This document shows positions 32,301-41,700 of a DNA stretch of 64,000 bases, piece by piece. The translations under genes were made by a program, and so were the position numbers. How positions within the stretch are numbered: position 1 is the first letter of the stretch; each line of letters starts with the position of its first letter. This DNA is from Nematopogon swammerdamellus (lineage: Eukaryota; Arthropoda; Insecta; Lepidoptera; Adelidae): the NCBI GenBank assembly GCA_946902875.1, contig OX336340.1:12291566-12355565 (forward strand). Direction: 5' to 3'. The notes below the pieces were generated by a model, which was given only the letters and a program-made list of their open reading frames with translations, was not told the origin of the DNA and did no database searches.

Positions 32301-33304
32301 TAATTTTTGAGAGCACTTGCAGCACAACACCTATTACTCAGCTTACCCCGATTGTCGGGTCGGGATACGCCGTGTGGTATAAATGTAGAAAAGAATTTAT
32401 ATCCGGGCTATATTATGTGCGCGTTATCAAGACTATCATTGTGTCTAATTCCAAGTTTCTACGTTACTTAGTTTTCAAGAAAAACTTCTGTGACAGACGG
32501 ACGGACACGGGAGTCATCTTATAAGAGTTCAGTTTGTGCCTTTTAAGGTACGGAACCCTAAAAACCAGACAATTAGACGAATTTTTAAAGGATTTTTTTT
32601 TCATTTGTATTTTTATTTATTTTGAATTAAATATTTTAATTAAATTTTCAGGTGAAACTAGCAACGGACCATACGGACCCGGTGGAGAGGGTGGCCAGCC
32701 GCGGCCGCCGACACCTGGAAGCCAGACGCAGCAGCCGGCACAGCCCGTCGGTACCGGCGTTCAGCCACCAACCTATGCGCCCGCACCCGGCGGTCACACT
32801 CAGCCTCCGTTCCCAATTTACATCGTGCCGTACCCGTTGCCCATCGTACCGAGCCCGGCGTCTTGCCCGTGCTATCTAATGAACCCAGGAAATAGCACCG
32901 GTAACGGGAACACGGGCTCTGCGCCCGCCCCGCCCCCGCAAGGTGCCGGCTACGCGCCCTATGGCATTATAGGCTTCGTGCCGGTTGTGTTCTTCCCCTA
33001 CTGCCCGGGCAGCAGCACGGAAGGGCAGAGTGTGCAGCCCGCGTTCCCGAGTGCAGTGCCCGTGCCGTACAAGTGTGGACAGTGCCAGGCTGCCTCCGCG
33101 CCCGGCGCCGGCGCTAGTGACAATAGCAACTATCAGTTCTTCAGATCGCTCGGCGGTAGGAGCTTAGACTACAGAAGTCTGCAGCAGGTCGACACGGCTT
33201 CGCAGCTCGAACACGTCCTCAAAAATATAATAAAGCCAATGAGACGAGGGCTGAGAAAAATCGCCATTCATCCTCGAGTCATGGCAAACAACGCAGGAGC
33301 GTAG
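17109..33304 (+). CDS. Giant cuticular protein: RR chitin-binding domain plus collagen-like repeat (whole gene, 6 exons seen)
   Basis: Exons: 17109-17307, 19919-20141, 21618-21808, 22361-22597, 25958-31288, 32652-33304. Junction phases are 1, 2, 1, 1, 1 and all agree, giving 6,834 nt and about 2,277 residues before the TAG at 33302-33304. Order: end of a signal peptide, Gly-Ala and acidic linker, Rebers-Riddiford chitin-binding domain, basic linker, Gly-Pro-Asn block, about 45 Tyr-Tyr-Pro-Gly / Gly-X-Pro units, unique C-terminus with paired cysteines. RR domains bind chitin in cuticle, so an extracellular, chitin-anchored structural protein is inferred. The collagen-like part has Pro in the third place of nearly every Gly-X-Pro triplet. 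The start-codon exon was not found. Most RR proteins have 100-400 residues, so the size is exceptional. The introns are loaded with transposons but every exon is intact. Chitin-binding cuticular class is firm; any collagen-type folding is inference. Confidence 0.85.
17600..17840 (-). repeat. Dispersed repeat, copy 1 (inverted partner at 32080-32350)
   Basis: Blocks such as GTCGGTGTTGTGCTACAAAT, TGGCTCGGTGGAAGGACCGTGC and ATCTTGTCCTTATCCC recur as their complements or close variants at 32080-32350. Family unknown; the strand is relative to the other copy. Confidence 0.55.
19235..19390 (+). pseudogene. 3' fragment of the Jockey-like element
   Basis: The plus strand encodes [17 protein letters not shown] followed shortly by GMASH and a stop at 19386-19388, closely matching the end of the 4233-4661 fragment (NLGVFKRCINGLD ... 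GMAPH). It is a heavily 5'-truncated copy in intron 1 of the cuticular gene. Confidence 0.65.
19501..19882 (+). mobile_element. 5S rRNA-derived SINE, longest copy
   Basis: The head carries 5S rRNA promoter-like sequence: a degenerate box A at about 19547-19560 (ATGTTAAGCAACG) and a perfect box C at about 19572-19590 (GTACTTGGATGGGTGACC). A body with CGTAAAACTGTAGGTCCCTT follows, then a tail ending GTCAGTTTCCATAAAAAAAA. This is the SINE3 design (5S-derived Pol III promoter). The A-tail ends 36 bp before the acceptor of cuticular exon B. Partial relatives lie at 20197-20395, 44287-44390, 45770-45935, 46005-46240, 46466-46738, 60015-60175 and 62321-62650. Confidence 0.8.
19919..20141 (+). CDS. 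Cuticular gene exon B: Rebers-Riddiford chitin-binding domain
   Basis: The acceptor TTCGCAG precedes 19919; phase 1 in, phase 2 out. The frame reads [20 protein letters not shown], then [20 protein letters not shown] and [18 protein letters not shown]. It carries the RR (chitin_bind_4) signature: an aromatic-x-aromatic start, G-x-Y-x-Y-V-D-P-D-G, then Y-V-A-D-x-x-G-Y. The whole domain lies in one exon. The Cys in GCYGY is unusual, because RR proteins generally lack cysteine outside the signal peptide. The donor GGTCCGT after 20141 is weak; it was chosen because it alone gives the phase needed for the next exon. RR-1, RR-2 or RR-3 subtype cannot be settled by eye. Confidence 0.9.
20142..21617. 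other. Intron 2 of the cuticular gene
   Basis: It contains a SINE-related segment (20197-20395), plain sequence, the CCTAA array (20839-21488) and, at about 21535-21600, the dispersed TACGGAACCCTTAAAAAC-type repeat end. No gene is seen. Confidence 0.6.
20839..21488. repeat. Interstitial telomere-type array, (CCTAA)n with CTATTTCTAA interruptions
   Basis: About 650 bp of CCTAA units, the complement of the insect telomere repeat TTAGG, broken every 2-6 units by CCTATTTCTAA. This makes a secondary repeat of roughly CCTAACCTATTTCTAACCTA. It lies inside intron 2 of a gene, so it is interstitial and not a chromosome end. The regular interruptions suggest later expansion as a minisatellite. Confidence 0.9.
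21618..21808 (+). CDS. Cuticular gene exon C: basic Pro-rich linker
   Basis: The acceptor AATTACAG precedes 21618; phase 2 in, phase 1 out; donor GTAACA. The frame reads [20 protein letters not shown], then [20 protein letters not shown] and ends near [10 protein letters not shown]. It carries one Cys and the only Trp read before the repeat. It has no recognised domain and links the chitin-binding domain to the repeat. Confidence 0.8.
22361..22597 (+). CDS. Cuticular gene exon D: Gly-Pro-Asn block and first repeat seed
   Basis: The acceptor AAATTTTCAG precedes 22361; phase 1 on both sides, 237 nt. The frame reads [19 protein letters not shown], then several NGPNGPGGP blocks, then [17 protein letters not shown] and [14 protein letters not shown]. 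The YYPGQPG motif is the unit header of the next exon, so this looks like the ancestral or edge copy of the repeat. Equal phases allow exon duplication without frame change. Confidence 0.85.
22618..22920. mobile_element. GTTCGGCACATCAACCGA repeat, copy 1
   Basis: It starts ATACAGGATGTTCGGCACAT. Part of it folds back: TTTATGATTGTATCAGCACG near 22800 is answered by its complement ending at 22920. A second copy is at 52133-52375. It is a non-autonomous element with long inverted parts; copy 1 is followed directly by the R2-like fragment. Confidence 0.65.
22923..23561 (+). pseudogene. C-terminus of an R2-like non-LTR retrotransposon
   Basis: The frame reads [20 protein letters not shown], then [40 protein letters not shown] and [20 protein letters not shown], to a TAA at about 23559. 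A C-x2-C...H zinc knuckle followed by the RHN-V-IIH and ...RPDI-V...DIAVP blocks (PD-(D/E)XK-like endonuclease region) is typical of the R2/R4-type group. The last zinc ligand appears as Trp (GWSQ) where Cys is expected. It is 5'-truncated, without a reverse-transcriptase domain. Confidence 0.75.
23622..23870 (-). pseudogene. 3' end of a second non-LTR retrotransposon
   Basis: A poly-T tract at 23622-23634 marks a minus-strand A-tail. Read on the minus strand from 23868 the frame gives [20 protein letters not shown], then [20 protein letters not shown] and a stop near 23726. It is a C-terminal fragment of a retroelement protein whose clade I cannot name. Confidence 0.55.
24341..24640 (-). pseudogene. 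PIF1-like helicase fragment, copy 2
   Basis: The minus-strand frame holds [40 protein letters not shown] and [20 protein letters not shown], ending earlier (IKELDCE then stop) than copy 1. It lacks the N-terminal ATPase motifs. Sequence is almost the same as in copy 1, so the copies are recent relative to the decay seen in other elements here. Confidence 0.8.
24650..25546. repeat. 130-bp minisatellite, array 2 (7 copies)
   Basis: The CCCAAACTCGAGGGGG anchor recurs at about 24684, 24815 (one substitution), 24945, 25073, 25203, 25333 and 25463. Two neighbouring units share private changes (ACCAATCAAATG, AAGTATATTGG), which shows local duplication. Confidence 0.93.
25958..31288 (+). CDS. Cuticular gene exon E: 5.3-kb collagen-like repeat exon
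   Basis: The acceptor TTTCTAG precedes 25958 and the donor is GGTAAATA; phase 1 on both sides, 5,331 nt (1,777 x 3). In the correct frame (first full codon AGT at 25960) it reads [17 protein letters not shown], then GGP repeats, then about 45 units of the form [16 protein letters not shown] + several GGP + SGPPTQGA. Unit length is about 105-165 bp. Tyr-Tyr becomes Tyr-Lys or Tyr-Gln in the last five units (from about 30750). I found no stop and no Met, Cys or Trp codon in this frame. Gly is near every third residue with Pro in the third position, as in collagen, but each unit breaks the triplet register at [12 protein letters not shown]. The long open frames read one base later (Gln-Glu-Asp-rich) and on the minus strand (Leu-rich) are shadows of this repeat. 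Confidence 0.88.
31289..32651. other. Intron 5 of the cuticular gene
   Basis: It holds a GCCAAGTGCGGGTCGG-type dispersed repeat (31655-31700), a run of 17 G (31766-31782), AT-rich sequence, and the inverted partner (32080-32350) of the intron-1 repeat. Just before exon F there is a T-rich stretch. No gene is seen. Confidence 0.6.
32080..32350 (+). repeat. Dispersed repeat, copy 2 (inverted relative to 17600-17840)
   Basis: It contains GGTCGGTGTTGTGCTGTAAT, CAGCACAACACC, GATAAGGACAAGATGCCGTG and CTTGGCACGGTCATTCCACC, which match the intron-1 copy in the opposite orientation. The open frames across it have no domain. Confidence 0.55.
32652..33304 (+). CDS. Cuticular gene exon F: unique C-terminal region
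   Basis: The acceptor TTTTCAG precedes 32652 (phase 1) and a TAG ends the frame at 33302-33304; 216 residues. It opens with a short Gly-Pro stretch ([15 protein letters not shown]), then a Pro/Gln/Thr-rich linker, then a hydrophobic Pro-rich part ([20 protein letters not shown], with Cys in CPCY). After that come [24 protein letters not shown], and a basic tail with [20 protein letters not shown]. It has five cysteines and no domain I can name. The cysteines could crosslink chains, as C-terminal domains do in other triplet-repeat proteins, but this is inference. Confidence 0.85.
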
Positions 33305-35266
33305 ATGGTTATGTTAGATAATGCCTTTTCTGCCACGTACAATAATGTGATTAGACGTAGGCGTGCAGGACTGTTCTCTGAACGTCTCATATATGTTCAC
33401 TCACATACGTGTACAGTCATACAATTAGGAAGTTTTGGGATGGTCCGATACACAGATCTCGGACGGTCCCAAAATATACGTTACGTGATAGATAACCAAG
33501 AGAGTGCACATGATTATTTATTGATTGTTAAATATGTCCTCAGATAATTTCTGTCACTTGAAATATGTTGTATTTGTACAATTTATTTGGCTAATAGTGT
33601 TGGCAAATATACTCATTAAAACAACCGCTTCATTATTTATTCATTTATGTACTTGTGAACTACATAATTAGTATTATGTAACTGCATGAAATATAAATAG
33701 GCGAATTGAGGTATAAAGGAGACGGGGATGTTTGGGCCCGATTGTATTAAAATGAGGTATGGTTAAAAAAAATGGTTATATTTTCTTTATCAAACTGTAA
33801 AATATCAACCCAATTCTTAATCTAGAAAACGAGAAATCTCAAAAAAAATGTTACGAAAAACGATTACGATTAAACTAAATATCTATTAATATAGATACAT
33901 GATTTTAAACATTTAAAAATAAAAACGCTAGCACCAAATGAATAACTCAATTCAAGTAATAAAATCCATTACAATTAACATTTAACTATTTAAAAAAATT
34001 AAACATTCACAATAATAAAAGGACGCTAGTATCCATATATAGTCTGTGATAAAAGGAAATCATTTATAAAGAAGAAGAGCTGTCATAGCTGTCAGTTGTA
34101 TTTTCGTTTCATAATATTTACAAAACATAAATAAAATAGAATTCTGAAAAAGTTTCGATATTATATTGCATTATTTTATTATTTTGAAGTAAACATCAAC
34201 AGCAGATCTATAGAAGTGAATTTTGAGTGGGTAATAAGCGGTGGGTCTGGTTGCTGCGCCTATGTTATGTCTATAATATGTAGTTAACCTAACTTTCACT
34301 AAATCTCTAAAAGCTCTGCTCTCAGATAGGCAAAATCTGCTGAATTTTCAGTGAAGATTTATAATATTTAGGCTATTAATTGAAACCTTTTTTATCTTTT
34401 TACAATCGGGCCCAAGAGTGTATGAAAGTGTATCCGTCTCCTTTCATGCCAGCTAGCTAACCCGCAGGCAATACCTGATGAATAGTAATAATAGTTTCTT
34501 ACTCGTAATTTTTTTTTCGGTCGGGTTAAACCCTACCAACTCGTAACTCGTCTACAGGTTACGTGAAATCCGAAACATGGTCAGCCCCAACGGCCGCCGA
34601 TCACCCATACAAGTATTGACCGCCCCCATAATATGTGCTTAATTTGTTTCGATTGCACACGAGGTCTATATATTTGTACAATTATTTTTTATAAATTCAC
34701 TGACAGTAGTAGAGTAAAAATAAATGAAGATTCTTTAATTATTTATTTACAATTTTATTTATTTTGCATTTAATATGTACAAACAAACAATAATTTTATT
34801 TCTTCGTGCTTATAAAATAAGATTTTTCATATCTAAATTTGTTTTAACTAATTAGTTTTATAGGGTGAAATAATAAATTGAAGATTTTCGCAGTATATGA
34901 AGCTATACTAATACTGTTCACTGTGTGGGTACATTTGTTCATTTTAATTATTATAAATAACTTAGCCTATTCCGGAACCGTGTCACATTGAACATACTCA
35001 CAAATACATACGAGTTCGGCTTTAAGAACCTTGTAATACTTCAAACCTGTCCGCGACGTGGGCTGGTTGTCTGAGCGTGCAATAAACTAGCAAGTATGAC
35101 AAGGTTCTAGAAATGTTTCTCCCCAGCCTTAAAGAGGGTCGCACTCTCTACTTCAACATTTACGAATCGTCGACACAATAAAGTCCCATAGTCACTTCAC
35201 ATTCATTTACAATATGGATTCCGGACACAACACGAGTGGAATGCATTCGAAAATAAGCTCAACGTT
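33305..35266. other. Convergent 3' region between the cuticular and receptor genes
   Basis: About 2 kb separate the two stop codons. AT-rich sequence contains a 729-bp foldback element (33715-34443) and several AATAAA/TTTATT runs on both strands, so the poly(A) sites of either gene cannot be fixed. No other gene is seen. Confidence 0.55.
33715..34443. mobile_element. MITE with AAAGGAGACGG termini
   Basis: The left end AAAGGAGACGGGGATG followed by GGGCCCGATTGTA (33715-33750) is mirrored by TACAATCGGGCCC and CCGTCTCCTTT at 34401-34443. The interior is AT-rich and non-coding. It lies in the 3' flank of the cuticular gene, possibly within its 3'UTR. Confidence 0.65.
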
Positions 35267-35731
35267 TTAAAGCTTTCGTTCTTGAACATTGTCCTTGAGT
35301 TCTATAATATTGGAGTTCGGGAAAATGTATAGTTCCGTGACGCGCTCGTCGGCGTCTTCGGGGCTGGCGGAATCGACCGAGTGCCTCTTTACGTCTGTGT
35401 CGAAGATGCCGTCGAGGTCCGCTATGACTAGACTGCAGCGAGGCCTGGCTCCGTTGTTGAACCTGAAGCTCACTTCGGCGACTCCCTCTTTCCCCAGGTC
35501 GGGAGCTTTGACGGGGTTGGAGTTGTGTCGCCGAGGAGCCGTCTTGGATAAGTTGCCGGGGTCCGTTCCGTTCTTGTAGCAGAGCACTCCGGAGCGCAGC
35601 GATTTTCTGGCCGAGAGCGAGGTCGGCGGCGGTTGCGCATTGAGCGCAAGAGGCAGCCGCGTTGAGTAGCGCCGGTTGTCGCACGTGGAGCGGAACGACG
35701 ACATCCGCGTCTGGAACGAAGGGTTCTTGTC
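35267..35731 (-). CDS. Lkr: Receptor last exon: C-terminal tail
   Basis: The minus-strand acceptor GATTCGCAG is followed by DKNPSFQTRMSSFRSTCDNR, a Ser/Arg-rich stretch (TSLSARKSLRSG), an acidic part (IADLDGIFDTDVK) and the end KDNVQERKL with TAA at 35269-35267. It has 154 residues, phase 0. The tail is cytoplasmic, with many Ser/Thr for desensitising kinases. Confidence 0.85.
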   Translation of the reverse strand, partial: DKNPSFQTRMSSFRSTCDNRRYSTRLPLALNAQPPPTSLSARKSLRSGVLCYKNGTDPGNLSKTAPRRHNSNPVKAPDLGKEGVAEVSFRFNNGARPRCSLVIADLDGIFDTDVKRHSVDSASPEDADERVTELYIFPNSNIIELKDNVQERKL

Positions 35732-38700
35732 CTGCGAATCAGTTCTTAATTTATCGTCTACGAGAAATAAGCGAATAGAAGAACGGGGGCAGAGTGTCAT
35801 ACCTCGTTTTTTCTAGGTAGGTACTATTAATCATTATTAATTATGTAGGTAATTATTAATCATTATTAAATTAGAAATGTTAAGGAATAGGAAGTTGTGT
35901 GCTCCTGTCAACTATTCCATCCAAAATAGGATAACTTTTTGTTTATTATTTTAAATTTTCCATATAAATAATTTAAAAGTGTGTCTATACTAAATTTACT
36001 AATTTCTTTAAATAATCGATTGTAGGTATGAACAAGTAAAAGCATGTTAAAAAGTTGAAAGAAAACATGTCTAACGGTTAAAGTGTTAAGTATTCAACTC
36101 ACAATGTCGAAGCTGTCGGCGGCGAGCGCGTGGTGGTTGCGGCAAAATGGAAACCTCTGTTTGAATTCTCTCTTGAATTTTTCCTGGGGAATAAAATTTA
36201 TGTTTCATTTATACAGGATGTCTGAAAATAAGTGGTATCTTTTAAGCTGACATTAGAAATTACTATGACTGATTACAATATTTTGTTCACTCTGGATGGT
36301 TGCAAAGCCTAAATAAAGAGAAAAAAGTACGTCCCGACCATAATTATTATACTCGTACGATATCGTGCAAGTTGGCAGATCGCAGGAGCTTGCGTCACAA
36401 CACTATATAAGATGTAAAAAAAAAATTCGAAAGGAGAGAGTACGTCATGACCCGGTGGCGGAATTGATAACGCGTTGGCGGCTCGTGCCAGAGGTCCAGG
36501 TTTGAATCCTAGTCGGAACATATTTACATACATACATATCCGTACGGATACGGAAACCAATGATTACGCGAAGAGATACGATTAAGCGCCGTTTGTCTGG
36601 CTGTCCGTCCGAGGACTGTATCATTTGAAAGGTAATACGTAGGCGGTTGAAATGTTCACTGAATATGTGATATTATGGGTCTACAAATAAAAAAAAAGTA
36701 TAAAATTAAGGGGTTGTGCAGAAGTCACGTAAACAACTATTTTAAGTTTGCGAGGTGTGCTCATATTTTTTCATGACTATTTAATATTTCACTATAAATT
36801 AAAGACTCAAGTATTGGTAGGTATTCGAAGAAAGTCGTACACATAACAAAAATTTAGTTGTAAGGATAAAGTTTCAAAGATCATGTTTTTCACTGTTATT
36901 TTGAAAATAACATTTAAAAACCATTATTTTTTCTACTGTTTATGTATTAAAAAAGCTGAACGTAACTAATTACCAATAACTAATTTGATACTGCACTCGA
37001 AAGAGTTATTAAACGAGAAACAGTGTTTACCTATTAACACAAGAAAACTATTTAAGAAAACGTACTTCGTTGATTTGATAAGTTTGTCCAAATATTGTAT
37101 ACAAGGCAAGAACGGCTTAAATAGCTTTAAAAACATTTCGAAACTGTCTGTATCATCGAAGATGAGTCGGCATCATATCACAGACCTACCTAGTACCTAA
37201 GCTAGATAATATTTATTATTAGTTTATAATATTGTAATGACAATATCGTTAGAGCAAACACTTACATTATAAATGCCATAGATGAAAGGGTTGTAGCAGG
37301 AATTGCTCATCGCCAGCCAGTCGAAGCAGAAGAACACGATATTGATGTACTTGTATCTGAAAGGATTCACAATATTATTAATCGAAGTAATTAAATTCTG
37401 TAGCAGACAAGAACAGTCCCAGGCTTAAGTTTTATGTCAGCTCTACACAAAGAGAAGAATAAGTACGTGTATATTTTGAACTTTGGATATGTATACATTT
37501 TCCCCTTTACTGGTGAAATGATATTGCACTCACATAAATGTGAATGAAACTCTATATTAAATAGCATAAAATATAAACCTATAAGACTAACAAACAATAT
37601 GTGATAACATAAACTATTTAAAAATTTAATGTAAACATAAAACAAATAAATGAAATTAATAATGAAAGCCGTCCAAGGACAAACGAGCCGGAATTGCAGC
37701 GGTGCCGGGAGTTACCAACGACAAATCTCATCCATGGGCACCGACACGGCGGAAAGGCCCCCATACACCCCATAACGCTCGCAGCGTTACAGGCAGCGCT
37801 GGAGGAGGAACGAGTCGGCTCGACTGTCCCCTCCCCAGACTATTCGCGCGCAGCCTCTTGCCCAGGCTGCGTAAATCGAACCTAAAGTTTCTATAGCGAA
37901 AGGGATGAAATTACAATTTTGAGAAATGATAGGTAATATGTAAACATATTTTATTCTATCACTTGATTTATTTGTGGTGTTAACTTCTCTGATATTTATT
38001 ACTTTTTACGACGTCCGCTGGTAGGTATTGTACACTGAAAGTTGTACAATACCTACCAGTACACAACAACCTAAAACCACAAATAACTGGTCTTAATCTA
38101 TAATCCTTCCTTCCTTCCTTTCCTTTATTACCCATAATAAAATCCAACGTCTGCTTTCTGTATGTCTGTCTGTCCGCTTATACCTCGAGAACCACTGAAC
38201 CGATTTTAATAAAAAAATAATCTACGGATAGATTGATTCTTCCCATCAACTATAGGCTACTTTTCATCACGCTAAATGGCTTATGAGGTAAGCAGAGAAG
38301 TCAAATATGAGAGCGGGTGGAGCCGCGGGCATAATCAATAAAATGATGTGAAATGTAAAGAAAGAAAGATGATGTACCTACGTATACGAAAAATAAAATG
38401 AGCTCCAAATGTAATCAATTACTGTTAGCTATTAGTCCATTTGAGTGCACTTGATACAGCTAGCTAGATGGATGAAACTCACTCGTTGATGGTTGGGAAG
38501 TAGGTCTGCATGAGGTAATAGGTCTGCAGCGGCATCCAGCACAGCGCGAACAGAGTCACCACTATCACAAGCATTTTGATTACCTGTGGAAGAAAGTATA
38601 TTAATAGACACCTATGTAGGAAATATGTTTTATTAATTAATTAAGTATTGATAATCTGTAAAATACCGCGTGCGGTGGCGTGCCTTGGGAGATGCCTACG

Positions 38701-41700
38701 TCCAGCATTGGACCTATACGGGCTGATGATGATGATGAATACATAAATATTAGGGTGTCATGATATTATTTGCTTTATTTTTTACCTTTCTAAGGCGCGA
38801 CCCCTCTATGACCACATTAAAAAGGGTTGATAAACGTTTTAAGGGTGTTTTAAGTAATCTTGTGCAAACGGCCTAAAACGTTGCCACAACCGAGCGAGCG
38901 AGCGCGTCGCTTTGAAATTTTTGAGTGTGACAATCTAGGTACCCACAGGTGTATAATATTTAGAGGCGAAGCGACGCATTCCTGTGGCGACACACTACGC
39001 ATGTAGATACTAGTATTACTTTAGGTGAAGGACTTCCTAGAAGTACATAAGAAAAGCTCATAACATTACAGAGTCTTGTTCATTCTGTTAATTGCGAACA
39101 GATCCAAATTACAATATCATATGCATTAAATACATTTTAAGGTTTCCACAAAGAAGGGACTAGTCAGGAAACATTTAAGATTTTTTTTAATATGGACATT
39201 TTCGGAAACATAAGTCTCATTATCAAGCCATAGTTTCCTCTTTTTATTATTGATAAATGTTATTTATTGATTAAGTTTTACCTTATTTAATTTCTTTTAA
39301 TTTTTTTTCTTTCAATTCAAGAGAATAATATTGTAGGTAGAGTACCATAGATTTATAAATTATTTATATAATTATATGGGTAGTTACATAGGTATTTTAG
39401 TACATTACACTTGTTATGTATTTTCTGATTTAGTTTGAATTAATTATTTTTTTTTTTACTTTCTTTCTATTCGATCGAGACAAGCAAATAATATGGTAGG
39501 TTAGCAGATATTTTAGTCCATTATAAAGGGCACTTTCACAAAACCAAACATCTTCAAACTTTTAACGCACAAATACATATCTTACAGTTACTAAAATTCA
39601 CCTAGTTATTTCTAGAGCTCCTAGTGCTCGATCTTACTTACCCTCCATCTTTCTTACAGCTATAAATCTGTCCGTGAAGACGGGTGAGTAAAACGCACTC
39701 CTAACACGCCCGAGTGACTTATAGGAAGGAAGTCCGTGCTTATATATAGGCTAGTTGAGATTCTGGGAGGCCCCGTCCGTCACTCGTCAGTCAGTCACAG
39801 ACTCCTAAATCCTTGAATTTTAATCACAATTTTAATGCAATTGGCAGACGCATGGCAGACGTTTTATAGATGACATCAACGAATAAAAAATTTGTCGTTG
39901 GATGACATCCGGTAACATTCGGTGAGTCATAAAGACATTTATTTTATTTAAATCAATTTTACTTTAAAATACATTATTTAAATATGTTTTTATTTTATTA
40001 TAATTTTGTATATCTAACTTCCCCCATTTTAAATAATTTTGCAATTATAATTATAAACACTTTCATTAAAAGAAAATAATATTTTGTAGGTACCTTTCAT
40101 ATTAATTATATTTTTTTTTACTGAACGCGCGGCATGTGCGCCGACCCATAAGGTGTCTAATGACGCCCATGAACATTCGGTCGTATGCGGGAGTTGCGAA
40201 TGCCGGATAAGCTCCGCTCTTAGGGGGAAATTGACTACCTGGGACTTCCAGCGGCAGGCACCCATTAGGCTACTAAATAACTTTCTTATGCATAAATCAT
40301 GTATGTGATTACGATGCGTGAATCTGACGTTTTAGTTCGTGTATAATTGTTCCAGAAAGTTCAGAAATCCTCTCTTCAAAACAGACCCTAAAGAGAGGAA
40401 CCGGCTAGGCCTTAGGTTGAATTGTGGTGTACTAACAAAGCGAACAAGGCCTCCCCACTAAGCCTTTATTACAACGCGAAAGAGAGCCACCAGGGAGGCT
40501 AACACTTTTTGTTGTAGATCCCGGATGGATGCGGGTTGTTTCGGTTAATTCCTCTAAGCACCGCTGACGGCTCTATTCAGCATCTTCCTATCTAGAAGTT
40601 CCTAAGTATATTAAAAAAAAACCTTTTTAAAATAAGCTTTTATAAGCCAGGTACCAAAACAAATAAAATAAGTTTAGGTTTTTGATTTGTTTTCGAAAAG
40701 CTTTTCGCGCGAATTTTAAAGAAAATACATACTTCGACAAGTCATTGCTTATCAACCGATCACTGTCCAATGAATTTAATTGTAATTTTTTTATAATTCG
40801 GCCGAGAAGCTTTTTGAAAACTAATTGACAACCTAAACTATTCGCTTTAGTACATTATAAAATCTTGTTTTTAAAAATGTTATTTATTTGGTGCTATTAT
40901 TTTATTTTGTGTTTTTTTTTCTTCAATATTTACAATTTTAAGGATACTACATTGTATTGTCACCAGCAACAGCTGTGTGCAAAATGTGCTATTTAATTTT
41001 TTATATTTTTCACAAGTTTTTAAGTTTTTTCCAATTTTAGCGACTTACTAAAACAAACAATGTTCTTAACTGTAAATATCATTTTGCGAAGAGTGCCCCC
41101 CGAAACCAGCTTCGCTATCAGACTACAATATCCAGCCCCTTTTCAGCTCGCCCCTCATTACCTTATACATATTTTTCTTACCTACGCATTAAATGTGTAT
41201 TAAAAAGTATATATTTTATGTAAAAAATTAACTGCTTCCGTTTTCTTTTTTCCATATTATGTAGATCTTATCTTGCCCATTTCAGAGGAGAAATGGGTGA
41301 GGTGACAGGGTACAAATTTAAAATAAGGTAAATAAATAAATTCAGCACTCAACATAATTCTTGGGCCTCTCAACGCCATAAAATGGAGGTTCCTAATTGA
41401 CCGGAAATGTGCGCCACGCGACGCCATTTACATAATTTTCAATGCCAAGTCCACTAAAGACCTTTACCAATCCATTTAAGTGGTATTTCTCTAATATGAG
41501 TCTGATAATAAGAAACTACACCAACGGTAAAGGGCGTTCATTCACATTTTTTATCGCAAGATTTATATTTTGTAAAACAAATAGGGTTACTTTTTTATTA
41601 AATAAAATAAATATTTGTACACCACAGAGTAATAAAGGGGCGGCTGGCTGGGGAGGGCGGCCCCCGATCGCTGTTCTGTGGTCTCTGGTCTGTGGTAAAT

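Noticed and set aside
35259..35684. Minus-strand frame of 141 codons overlapping the receptor tail
   Set aside because: Shadow of the receptor's last exon, which is fixed by its acceptor and by phase with the helix-8 exon.
37694..37896. Two overlapping GC-rich plus-strand frames of about 63 codons
   Set aside because: No recognisable motif; within a receptor intron and without splice support. Probably old transposon sequence.
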